Origin: Dipteris shenzhenensis
Taxonomy: Eukaryota > Polypodiophyta > Polypodiopsida > Gleicheniales
Strand: one strand, 5' to 3'
Length of the DNA stretch: 64,000 nt
Assembly: GCA_047967505.1 (NCBI GenBank)
Contig: CM106538.1
How positions within the stretch are numbered: the stretch's first letter is position 1; the number at the start of each line of letters is the position of its first letter. Positions 32,394-41,640 of this stretch are shown here, piece by piece. Made by a program: the position numbers and the translations under genes. The notes beneath the pieces were generated by a model, which saw nothing but the letters and a program-made list of their open reading frames with translations, was not told the DNA's origin and did not search any database.

Positions 32394-33741
32394 GAAGAGG
32401 AGAGATGGGCCACAAACAGCTGTCTGCTTGCGGTCGATGTCGAGGTGGTCGGAGGATGTCCAATGTGCAGACGAAGGCGCTTCTGTGAAGGTTTCGAAGG
32501 AGAGGCCAGATCATCGAACCCATCCTCTAAAACCTTCAGTAGAGGGGAAAGGCCCTTCGTCCCATGGTTGTAAGCTCTCTCTAACCAACTCGAAGCCTCC
32601 GCTAGGGAAATACCGTAGAAGCCTACTACCTCTGAGGTCCTCCAAGGGTGGAGCCCTTCCGCGTAGATCCACTCTAGAGGCGATCGTATGATGACCAAAT
32701 GGCGGAAGTATTTGGCATTGTGGCACCATCTCAGACGAACATCACCCTCCTTCCACTGTTGTTGAAGAAGCACCGCTGCTGTGCTACCGATCCTAGTCCT
32801 ACACCTGCTCCTGGGACTGATGATGAATCATCTCCCAAACATTTTCATTCGTCCATTACTCATTCCCGTCACTGGTGATAGTGAAGGAATAGCTAGGACC
32901 ATCATGAGGGGCAAGGACGGACACCTTACCCTCCACCCCCTTTCGGAGGAAGAAGATGCTGACGTCTAGGCATGCAGGGAAGGAGCCAATACCAGCTGCA
33001 TCCAAGTAATCCCAAGGTCTTGCTCGATAAAACTCCAAAGGTAGAGCTCTAGGAGCTACCCTTGGGTGGGGGGACAAAGATGAGGAGTCAGAACCAGAAA
33101 GAGGGGTACTGGCTGTCGAAGGAGCTGGAGTGGTGCTGGCTGTCTGCAGGGAAGGGCCTCTCCCCTCCATAGGGCCAAGGGGATAGGCGCGGAGGAGGTT
33201 TGTGCTGGCTTCGGGGCCGTAAGCGGTGCAGGCGGATGGGGGGGTTCCCACGGGAACATGCTTGAGGGAGAGGGGGGGTTGAAACCAAAGGTGCCGGGGG
33301 GGTCGCGGAGGGAGGGGAGATAGAGGAACCGAGGAGGAGGGGGTGCGGGGTGAAGGATGAGGGGGAGCTGGCTAACCTTCTCCTTCCCCTTATTGGGCTG
33401 CTACAAACTGGTGACCACAGGGGTCTCTTGCTGGAGAGGGGGGGGATTTTTTGTTACTGTTTTGTTTCCTTTCCGTTTCCTTTTGACATCAGTCCAGCTG
33501 TCCCCTTCGGGAGGGGGTGCCGAAGCCTGGCAGGGGGGATCCTGAGTTGCCTAGATGGGGGCCATTTGAGGTTCTGTCCTCGTGAAGCGAGGGCAAGAGC
33601 GCACCTAGTGCCCGAAGCCATGGCATCTCAGACACTGTGACCAGGGCGACCAGTGACCATAATGCACTGCATCACCACACCTGTGTCTGTCTCAATCTCG
33701 AACTCCGAGGGGATACTCTACGGATCTAGGACTGCTTCTTT
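32390..33741 (-). pseudogene. LINE ORF1, C-terminal part (zinc knuckle, Pro-rich linker)
   Basis: Continues from 39665 on the far side of Copia 2. It begins KEAVLDP, an in-frame TAG follows, then EFEIETDTG. A CCHC knuckle CLRCHGFGH..RSC (about 33641-33597) has a TAG after the His. Next come a Pro/Ser-rich linker with shifts, and a C-terminal open part, 32773-32390 (KYFRHLVIIRSPLEW, SWLERAYNHGTKG). The ORF1 stop TGA (32392-32390) overlaps the ORF2 ATG. ORF1 proteins of this type bind LINE RNA. Confidence 0.82.
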
Positions 33742-33915
33742 TGTGGGGGTTAAAGGTCATTGTGCCTTTACCCCGGTTATGTACAATACTCAAACACATA
33801 TATATAAATGAATGAAAAAGAAGATTAGGGTGTTCTGCACCCACCAAAACTTATGTGGCTCTCTATCTCTCTCTCCCCCTCTTCCGTTCTTGCTTCCGTT
33901 GTGAGCACTCTCAAC
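33742..33915 (+). repeat. 5' LTR of Copia 2
   Basis: Starts TGTGGGGGTTAAAGG and ends CACTCTCAAC. It contains ACACATATATATAAATGAATG, a likely TATA region. The repeat at 39490-39664 fixes its limits. Confidence 0.93.
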
Positions 33916-33927
33916 TGATATCAGAGC
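33916..33927 (+). other. Primer-binding site of Copia 2
   Basis: TGATATCAGAGC is adjacent to the LTR; it differs from the canonical TGGTATCAGAGC by one G-to-A transition. Confidence 0.88.
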
Positions 33928-35371
33928 CCGGGTGATCTAGCTGAGTGTGCGTGAATGCTTGAAGCTCAGTAGCTCTGTGGGAGGAAGGAGAAGCTCTATG
34001 GGAAGCTTTGTGGGTGACTTTTACTTGCATCCGAGTGTGTAGAGACCTTGGAGGAACCTTTGGAAAAGTCACTTTGGTTTTGCGAAGTGGTTTTGAGAGC
34101 TTGTTAAGTGTTTTCAAAGAAAAAGTCGTTTTTTGAGCTTTTTCCTACTCCGCTCGATGACAGAGACTCCGTATTGACTTGTAGAGGCAACTATTGCTCG
34201 CTTTTGGTGTCCACTTCACTTCAGGAGCTTAGAAACACCTTCACTCTTGAATCTGGGTTCATTTCATTGGATTTTTGACTCACTATGTCAGTTTCTGCGT
34301 TTTTCTGCCTGGGTGTTGGAACTCAAGTTTGGAGCAATCATTTGCAGATCTGTCAGTTCTGGTGGACTCAGGATCCTAAAACTTCTATGTTGCTCATCAT
34401 TCGCACTCCGGTGGAGTTTACAAACAGCTCTGTTTCCAAAAACGTTTTTCAACCCATGTATTGGACCTAGTGATTGAGACCACAATTTCCAAAACCGTCT
34501 ATCCCATTGCGTTCCGAACGCCCAAAACCCCTACCTGTCAGTTCTTACGCGATTCGGTGGAGGGCTTTCAGAGTTATAGATCTTTGTGTATTCGATTTCA
34601 TCTCTCTATTATGCATTTTTCATTCTAAGGTTTTGAAACCTTAGATTTCTACCACATGGCAGTGGATAAGTGTTGACTCCCATTTCTCACTCATCGGTTG
34701 GGATTTTGGAGTTCCGACAGAAGAGAGATATTTGCAGATTTTCTTGCTGAGTTTGATTATGCAATGGCGCCCATGTTTTGAGGCATCTGAGGCTCTATTT
34801 TCAGTAGCGGTCATTATCGTGGGACTATGATTTCTTGAGCATACCTTATGTAGATCTTTCTGGTTGTAGTTCTGGTTGTAGTTTGAGCAGGTGTGCATTG
34901 GGTTGCAGTGGATGATTTATAGGCCATTTGGATGCATTGCAATCCTTATTGGATGCGCTGATAGGCCCAAATTTCCTTGTGGGATGCTATTTTTATAGAC
35001 GCTTTGCACATGGATGCTATTTTATGCTGAGGGACAGCTTTGACACATTGCAGGTGATGCACTGATAGTGCTATGCTCTCTTGGATGAGATTTTATTAAT
35101 GCATATGCTAGCGGATGGTGTTTATGCTTGAGTCATTTGGCACTTATTGGCATTTTGGATTGCCATTGTAGTTGGCATTTTCTTTTGGTCCAGATTTGCT
35201 CATATGGATGCATAGTACATGCACATGAGTCATCTGCATCTTTTGATGCTTTGAGCTTTGAGTTTTGGTGATATTTTAGTCTATTGTGGCATACACATTT
35301 GGGTGCACCTGATATTTGGTGTGATTCTCTCTTACAGGCACTAGCATTTGGGATTTTGCTTCATTTGCATC
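33928..35371 (+). other. Long untranslated leader of Copia 2
   Basis: About 1.44 kb between the primer site and the gag ATG with no conserved frame. It is T-rich with many GGATGC/TTGGATG motifs (for example 34930-35110). A packaging or translation role is possible but not visible in the sequence. Confidence 0.6.
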
Positions 35372-36240
35372 ATGGCATCCTCTTCCATGTCTGAAAAGGA
35401 GTTTTTCAGCATTAAAAAGTTTGATGGGACAAACTTTTCTTTGTGGAAAGAACAGATAAGGGATGTGCTTATTCAAAAGAAGCAGATTAAACCCTTGGCA
35501 GGGATTGAAGCTAAGCCTGCAAATATGTCTGAGGATGATTGGAATGAGTTGGATGCATTAGCAAAATCTACTATTAGACTTCATCTTGCAGAGTCAGTTT
35601 ATTTCACAGTAATAAATGAGTAGACTACAGAAGATTTTTGGAAGAAACTGTGTGCCACTTATGAAAAGGAAACTGCCTCTAATAAAGTTTACCTCATGAA
35701 GAGGTTGTTTGAGCCTGCAGATGAAGGACAGGGTCTCCATTGCTTCTCACTTGAATGAATTCAATATTATTTTCAGCTAGCTTCAGGCTCAGAAGATGAA
35801 TTTTGATGCGGAGACTAAGGCAATATTTCTCTTATGTTCATTGCCATCCTCATGGGATACCTTCCGTACAGCTGTCAGTAACTCTGCACCTAGTGGAGTA
35901 CTGAAATTTGATGATGTTGTGGGTAGCTTGTTGGCTGAGGAGATTAGACAGAAGTCTATGGACGGCAACAAGCAGGATGCAGCCTTAAATGTGCAAAGGG
36001 GCAGATCACAGTTCAGGGGGAAGTCCCAAGAAAGAGGAAAGTCTCGTAGCAAATCCAGGGCAGGAACATTGAGTGTTACCACTCTGGCAAGAAGGGCCAT
36101 ATGAAAAAGGATTGCTACAATCTGAAAAGAGAGCAAAAGGATAAGAAAAAGAATGCAAATTGGGGTGCAAATCAAAAGGAAGAGAGTCCAAGGGAGGACA
36201 AAGGAAAAGTGAAGATCGAGGAGATCAATGCAGTCACACA
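35372..36240 (+). pseudogene. gag: Copia 2 gag
   Basis: Start chosen at 35372 (MASSSMSEKEFFSIKKFDG). FSLWKEQIRDVL and STIRLHLAESVYF are typical of plant Copia gag. A TAG at 35621-35623 and a frame break around 35740-35790 follow, then MNFDAETKAIFLLCSLPSSW and, after another shift near 36060, the zinc knuckle. In the knuckle the second Cys is replaced by Ser (CYHSGKKGHMKKDC), which should spoil zinc binding. Confidence 0.88.
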
Positions 36241-39200
36241 TGATAGTGACAATTACATTCTCTTCATGTCTAGTTTATCTGCAGAGTTGCTTACCACTTC
36301 AAATGATGCATATTCCCAGGATTGGATTTTGGATTTTGGTGCTTCATTCCATGTTACTCCCCATAGGGAATGGTTCTACACTTCTGACAATGGAAAGATA
36401 GGTTGTGTGCATCTTGGAAATGACTATGCATGTGACGTAGTGGGAGTAGGTGACATAAAGTTTTCTTTTGCAAATGGGTCTGCATTTATTTTGAAACATG
36501 TGAGACATGTGCCTAAGTTGACCAAGAATCTTATTTCAGTGGGTCAGCTAGATGATGCTGGTTTTCACACCACTTTTGGCTTTCAGAGTTGGAAAATTCA
36601 GAAGGGCTCTATGCTTTTGGCCAGGGGTGCCAAGTGTGGGACTTTGTATCCCTTACATGTATCAGGGGTATTTGATCATGTTGCTGTAATAACCGAGCAG
36701 CCAAGCACTTCTTTGTGGCATTGTAGGTTGGGGCACATGAGCCAGAATGGAATGAAACTCTTATGCCGTTTGGGTTATGTATCGCATTTGAGTTTCTGTG
36801 ATTTTGAATTTTGTGAGCACTGTCTCTATGGGAAGCATACTAAATCAGCCCATAAAAGAAGGGGAAAGAAAGAGTTTGAAAAGCTTGATTTGGTGCATTC
36901 AGACGTATGTGGTCCCATGCCTACACGGTCATTAGGCGGGGCTGAATACTATGTGACATTCATTGATGATGCAACTAGGAAAGCGTGGGCTTATGCTATA
37001 GCTCCAAAGAGTGATGTGTTCCAGGTATTTCAGAAATGGCTGGCCTTGGTTGAGAATCAGTCAGGTAGAACGCTTAAATGCCTACAGACTCAAAATGGTG
37101 GAGAGTATCTCTCTCATTACTTTCAGCATTTCTGTGATACACGTGGGATTAAGAGGGAGCTCACATCCCCTCGTACTCCAGAGCAAAATCCAGTTGCAGA
37201 AAAGATGAACCATACCATTCAAGAAAGGTTGCAATGCATGCTTTCCAATGCAAGTCTTTCTAGTGATTTTTGGGCTGAGGTAATGAAGACTGCAGTGCAT
37301 GTGATCAATAGATCACCTAGTAAGAGTTTGGATGGTGGTATTCCTGAAGAGGCATGGAGTGGCAAGAAGCCCTCTTACTCTCATTTGCGTATATTTGGGT
37401 GTGAGGCATATGCACATGTGCCAAAAGAGCTTCGAAAGAAGCTAGATCCTAAGTCTAGGAAATGCATATTTCTGGGTTATGGTGAAAGTGGAGAGATGGG
37501 CTATCATCTCTGGGATCCAAAAGCAAAGAAGATCATATGCAGCCATGATGTAGTCTTCAATGAGAAGAAGATGCATAAGGCACCCATGAGGGATGTGGAA
37601 ATGAGGAGAATCACTTTCCAGGATGTGAATCTACCTGCATATGTTGATAGACAGCAAGCTGTCCATGCAACAAATGTGCAAGAAATGGTACCACCAAGTA
37701 CTCCCATAGGTATACAATCAAGGGTAGATGATGGATCATCTATTGGTGGAAATGATGAGCCAAATGTGGCTGATATGCAGGTGGGACAACAAGCTGAAAT
37801 GCCCTTGAGAAGATAATCTAGAGTGTCTAGGCCGCCTGATAGGTTTGTTCCAGGGGTAGACTATGTGATGCTTACTGATTGTGGGGAGCCTTCTTGCTAC
37901 AGAGAGGCTATGATGCGCAAGGATCAACGCAAGTGGGAGTATGCTATGCAATCAGAGATGAGTTCACTTATGAAGAATAAGACTTGGGACTTGGTTTCTT
38001 TGCCACATGGAAAGAAAGCATTGCCATGTAAATGGGTCTACAAAATAAAGGTCACAGGTGATGATGTGCTTAAGTACAAGGCCCATTTGGTCGCTAAAAG
38101 GTTCAAGCAAGAGAAGGGTGTGGACTTTGATGAGATATTCTCTCCGGTTGTGAAGATGACCACACTTAGATGCATGCTTGGACTAGTGGCAGCAGAAGAT
38201 ATGGAGCTTATGCAAATGGATGTCAAGATAGCTTTTTTGCATGGGGATTTGCATGAGGAAATTTACATGGTGCAGCCGGAAGGCTTTGAAGAAAAGGGCA
38301 AAGAGCATTTAGTTTACAAGCTGAAGAAGAGTCTCTATGGTCTTAAGCAAGCACCTAGAGAATAGTATCAAAAGTTTGATGCTTTCATTCGGTCCCACGG
38401 TTTTAGAAGGAGTGAAATTGATCACTGCCTCTACACTAAAAGGGCTAAGGATAATAGCCTGATAATCCTGGCACTATATGTGGATGATATGTTATTGGCT
38501 AGCAAGAATACTTATGAGCTAGATGCATTAAAGGCCAAGTTGCATAAGGCCTTTGATATGAAGGATTTGGGACTTGCAGGTCATATTCTTCGTATGCGCA
38601 TCACGCATGATCGGAGTAGGAAACTCCTTTGGCTTTCACAGAAGAAGTATGTTACAAAAGTATTGCAGCGTTTTAATATGGAGGGGCGGAAGGCAGTTAG
38701 TACTCCATTGCCTCCATATGTGAAACTGAGTCATACAGATAGTCCCAAATAAGATGAGGAGAGGGCCATGATGGCCAAGGTTCCTTATGCATCAACAGTT
38801 GGGAGTTTTATGTATGCTATGGTAGCTACTAGACCAGACATTGCATTTGCAGTGGGAGTTGTTAGCCGGTATATGGCTAATCTAGGAAAGAGGCATTGGG
38901 AGGCAGTTAAGTGCATCATGAGGTACATGAAGGGTACCAAGGAGATGTGCATCTGCTTTGGTAGAGGAGACATGCGTGTACTTCGGTACAGAGATTCAGA
39001 CTATGCAGGGCATGTGGATAGTAGGAGATCCACTTCTGGTTATGTGTTCACCTTTGCAGGTGGTGCAGTGTCGTGGATGTCTCGTGCACAGAAGTGCATT
39101 GCTTTGTCTACCACAGAGGCTAAGTATGTTGCAGCCACAGAGGGTTGCAAGGAGGCTATATGGCTTGATCGGCTAGTGGGAGATTTGGGGATTCATACAG

Positions 39201-39436
39201 GTGTACCAACATTACATAGTGATTCCATGAGTGCTATTCAGTTAGCATAGAATCCGGTTTTTCATGTAAAGACGAAACACATTGAGGTCAGGTACCATTT
39301 CATCAGGGAGGTACTTGAGGACAAGCACATAGAGCTTGTCAAGGTTCATACAAATGATAACCCTGCAGATATGCTGATGAAGAGTCTACCTAGTCAGTGG
39401 TTTGAGTATTGTCACGTATTGATGGGCATTGGATAG
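36241..39436 (+). pseudogene. pol: Copia 2 pol (protease, integrase, RT, RNase H)
   Basis: The open part to 37816 has protease WILDFGASFHVTP (Ser of DSG changed to Phe), pre-integrase LWHCRLGHMSQNGM and CEHCLYGKHTKS, and integrase with LVHSDVCGPMPT. The middle catalytic Asp is lost (QTQNGGEY for R.DNGGEY), while Glu in VAEKMNHTIQ remains. RT: CKWVYKIK, MDVKIAFLHGDL, SLYGLKQAPR, active site LYVDDMLLA at about 38474-38500. RNase H: SDYAGHVDSRRSTSGYVF, ALSTTEAKYVA. Stops at 37814, 38363 (Trp position), 38750 and 39248 (Lys position). Ends at 39436. Confidence 0.93.
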
Positions 39437-39489
39437 TATGCTCACTGTTTGTTCTCCCTTAAAGGCACATTGCCCTTTAAGTGGGAGGT

Positions 39490-39664
39490 TGTGGGGGTTA
39501 AAGGTCACTGTGCCTTTACCCCGGTTATGTACAACACTCAAACACATATATATAAATGAATGAAAAAGAAGATTAGGGTGGTTCTGCACCCACCAAAACT
39601 TGTGTGGCTCTCTGTCTCTCTCTCTCCCTCTTCCGTTCTTGCTTCCGTTGTGAGCACTCTCAAC
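39490..39664 (+). repeat. 3' LTR of Copia 2
   Basis: Near-identical copy of 33742-33915, preceded by the purine tract ending GGGAGGT. Confidence 0.93.
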
Positions 39665-40080
39665 TTTGACACGTGGCACCCCTTGGGCTGCCACCGCATC
39701 AACGAAGGTGTCCTGCATGGGCCAGCCAAAGTGCGCCCCCAAGTCCTTGATGATCGGGCGAAGCTCTGTTGCAAGGCCTGGGAAGATGAGGGTAACTGGA
39801 TGGCGGGGAATGGGGAAGCGGGCATCGAAGTCTACTACACTAAAACCCCTATACCATGGGACCATAAGGATGATCTTCCCACCCACAGAGGTAGGGGACC
39901 GTCAGACCATATTGCTCGTAGCCTGTGCTGAGGAGAGCTTGAGCCAGAAGATACCACGTCCCATGAGTGCAACCTCCTCAATGTGGCTGTCCTCAAGGTA
40001 AAGGGTGGACTACAACCAGTCCCTAATGTCTGCTCATGAAGGGGCCAATGAGTCTCCATAAACAGATGTCTGGGAAAAGT
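39665..40080 (-). pseudogene. LINE ORF1, N-terminal part (DUF4283-like)
   Basis: On the minus strand: LVKQAATDFSQ and DWL-containing start with stops, SHIEEVALMGRGIFWLK, then the open frame GGKIILMVPWYRGFSVVDF, FPVTLIF-type and LRPIIKDLGAHFG ending VAAQGVPRVK at the Copia 2 boundary. This is the DUF4283 region common to plant LINE ORF1 proteins. It rejoins the rest at 33741 in frame through VKEAVLDP. Confidence 0.85.
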
Positions 40081-40788
40081 CAGTGGCGGCCTGCTTCACC
40101 AAGGAGACCTGATGCTCTATCAGTGTTATGTAGTAGGCTGAAGGAGGGGGGGTCCGTCTGGGCCACCGGTTCTGGACTTACGGCCGCCATACCGCACCGA
40201 CAAACTGTGAAAGCTCCAAAAGGCGGGGGAAAGGAAGTGGCAGAGGTGAGGGAGGGAGGAATGGGGTGGAGGCGGGGGAGGAAAGAGGGAGGGATGGAGA
40301 TGTACGAGGAAGCGGGGGGAGGAGAGGTGGTAGAGTGGGGAGAGAATGGCGAGGGAGGGGAGGAAAGGAGGAGGAAGGGGGGGTGGCAGCGCAGTGCTGG
40401 ATGGGGAAGAGGAGGAGGGCAAGGGTGTGGTGGCGTGACGCGATGGGGGCCGGGGAAGCAAGGAGGAGAGGAGGGAGGGGAAGGGGGGGGTGGCAGCGTG
40501 GCGCAAGGGTGGGGAAGGGGGAGGAAGGGGGCGGGGGGGTGGTAGCTCAACGCGAGGGGGGGAGGCGAGGAAGGGTGGAGGGGCGGAGAAGGAAAGAGAG
40601 GGGGGGGGCGGATGGCAGGCGGAGAAGGAGGAGAGGGGGACGGGGGGAGGCGCGGCGGCTGCAAGCGGAGAAGCGACGAAGAGGGAGGAGGGGAAGGGGG
40701 GAGGGGGCCGTGCAGCGCGAGGGAGGTAGACGGGAGCGGGGAGGGGGTGGGAGCATTCGCAGGAGCTCTAGAATAGGAACCCAAGATT
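40081..40788 (-). promoter_or_regulatory. LINE 5' leader, extremely C-rich (G-rich on plus strand)
   Basis: About 700 bp of runs such as GGGGGAGGCG on the plus strand. It reaches the 5' target duplication at 40789, so the LINE 5' end is not truncated. Plant and animal L1 leaders carry the internal promoter, so that role is expected but not shown. Long Pro/Ser (minus) and Gly/Arg (plus) frames here are composition artefacts. The dense G runs could form G-quadruplexes on the plus strand. Confidence 0.7.
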
Positions 40789-40805
40789 AAGATGTATTTG
40801 TCTAT
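40789..40805 (+). repeat. LINE target-site duplication, right copy (17 bp)
   Basis: Exact copy of 25490-25506, marking the 5' end of the minus-strand LINE. Confidence 0.93.
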
Positions 40806-41640
40806 GAATGTTTCTATGTCTTCTTCATTTGCGAAGCTGTACGTCAGTGCACCATTTGACCCATAGGAATCCATGGTCATGCTAGCTTGTTCTATGTTGA
40901 AATTCAGTCACATAGAAGAAGTCATCACAATAACTCCTAGGATGCTACTATCATGTTTTGAGTAGGGTCTTCAATGCTTAGAACTCATGGATGTAGTACT
41001 ACGCAGGTTTACAAGATCTGAGTGGATTAGATAATGCAGTTTGAAGGTTGTTACACTCATAGTCATTGTTGTGGTAAAGCTTTTAAGTTCATGCAAGCAC
41101 TTAGTCAATGGATCCCAAAGCTTCTCAGTTGTACCCTTTACTAGATGAAGTTATCCTTGAACTTCTTGTAGCTTGAACATCATATTTATTTAGTTCTCTT
41201 GTTGAAAGTCCATCTTCATGCATGTGGCAGTCTAATGCATCTCTAGACATCAATGCAGAGAATAAATCTTGACTTCTGCTACCATGCTTGTTTGAAAGAT
41301 CACCATACATGTACTTTTCTAACCTCTCAAGGTTTTGCAAACATAGTGACAATGAACCAATAGTGAAATTGGGGTCATTCATCCAATACTGTAAAGAGAA
41401 GTTTCCATATGCCAATTGCCCATGTCCATGAGTGAGCATCCCTATTAAGGCTACAAGAAGTTGCATGATACGATTCAATGATTTTGGTATAGGTTGTAGC
41501 CTTGGTATGCAAGTCTTCATTTGATCCATCTTGTTGACTCTCTCGTGGAACCTCACGCTCATAATTTACTATAGAAACACTCTCATAAGAGCTCTCTCTC
41601 TCTTTCTCTCTCTCGCTACACACAGCTAGGGCCCAGGACA
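40806..41640 (-). pseudogene. Helitron RepHel pseudogene, portion upstream of the LINE insertion
   Basis: On the minus strand the frame 40880 down carries NGALTYSFANEEDIETFIDKYI, where FIDKYI is typical of the Rep-helicase linker in Helitrons. It continues at 25489 across the LINE as LTNIS, stop, LDLHYKDMQMH, matching the usual order before the HTC..CRFGFP region. Farther upstream (41562-41125) a 145-codon open frame shows no motif I can name; it may be the Rep side in decayed form. Confidence is high for the short junction region and low beyond about 40900. Confidence 0.6.

Larger units (their letters stand above)
33742..39664 (+). mobile_element. Copia retrotransposon 2, complete in structure but coding-dead
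   Basis: LTRs at 33742-33915 and 39490-39664 (about 174 bp, unusually short), primer site at 33916-33927, gag, protease, integrase, RT and RNase H in Copia order, and a polypurine tract AAGTGGGAGGT before the 3' LTR. It lies in the LINE ORF1, in opposite orientation to it. The flanks share CTTT/TTT (33738-33741; 39664 onward), consistent with a 4-5 bp target duplication. The LTRs differ by about five transitions and one indel (about 3 percent). At least five in-frame stops and two frameshifts in the coding region. Confidence 0.95.
25507..40788 (-). mobile_element. Full-length L1-like LINE, interrupted by two LTR elements
   Basis: The element is bounded by 17-bp direct repeats (25490-25506, 40789-40805) and has an oligo-A tail at its 3' end on the minus strand. 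Its order from the 5' end is: C-rich 5' leader (about 40788-40080), ORF1 (DUF4283 and CCHC knuckle), ORF2 (endonuclease, reverse transcriptase, zf-RVT). Removing the two nested insertions leaves about 6.7 kb, a normal full length for plant L1. It sits inside a Helitron helicase pseudogene. Frameshifts and stops in both ORFs make it inactive. Confidence 0.93.

Noticed and set aside
40080-40880. 266-codon Pro/Ser frame (minus) and 169-174-codon Gly/Arg frames (plus)
   Set aside because: The minus frame starts in Helitron sequence and crosses the LINE target duplication into the C-rich LINE leader; all are composition artefacts.
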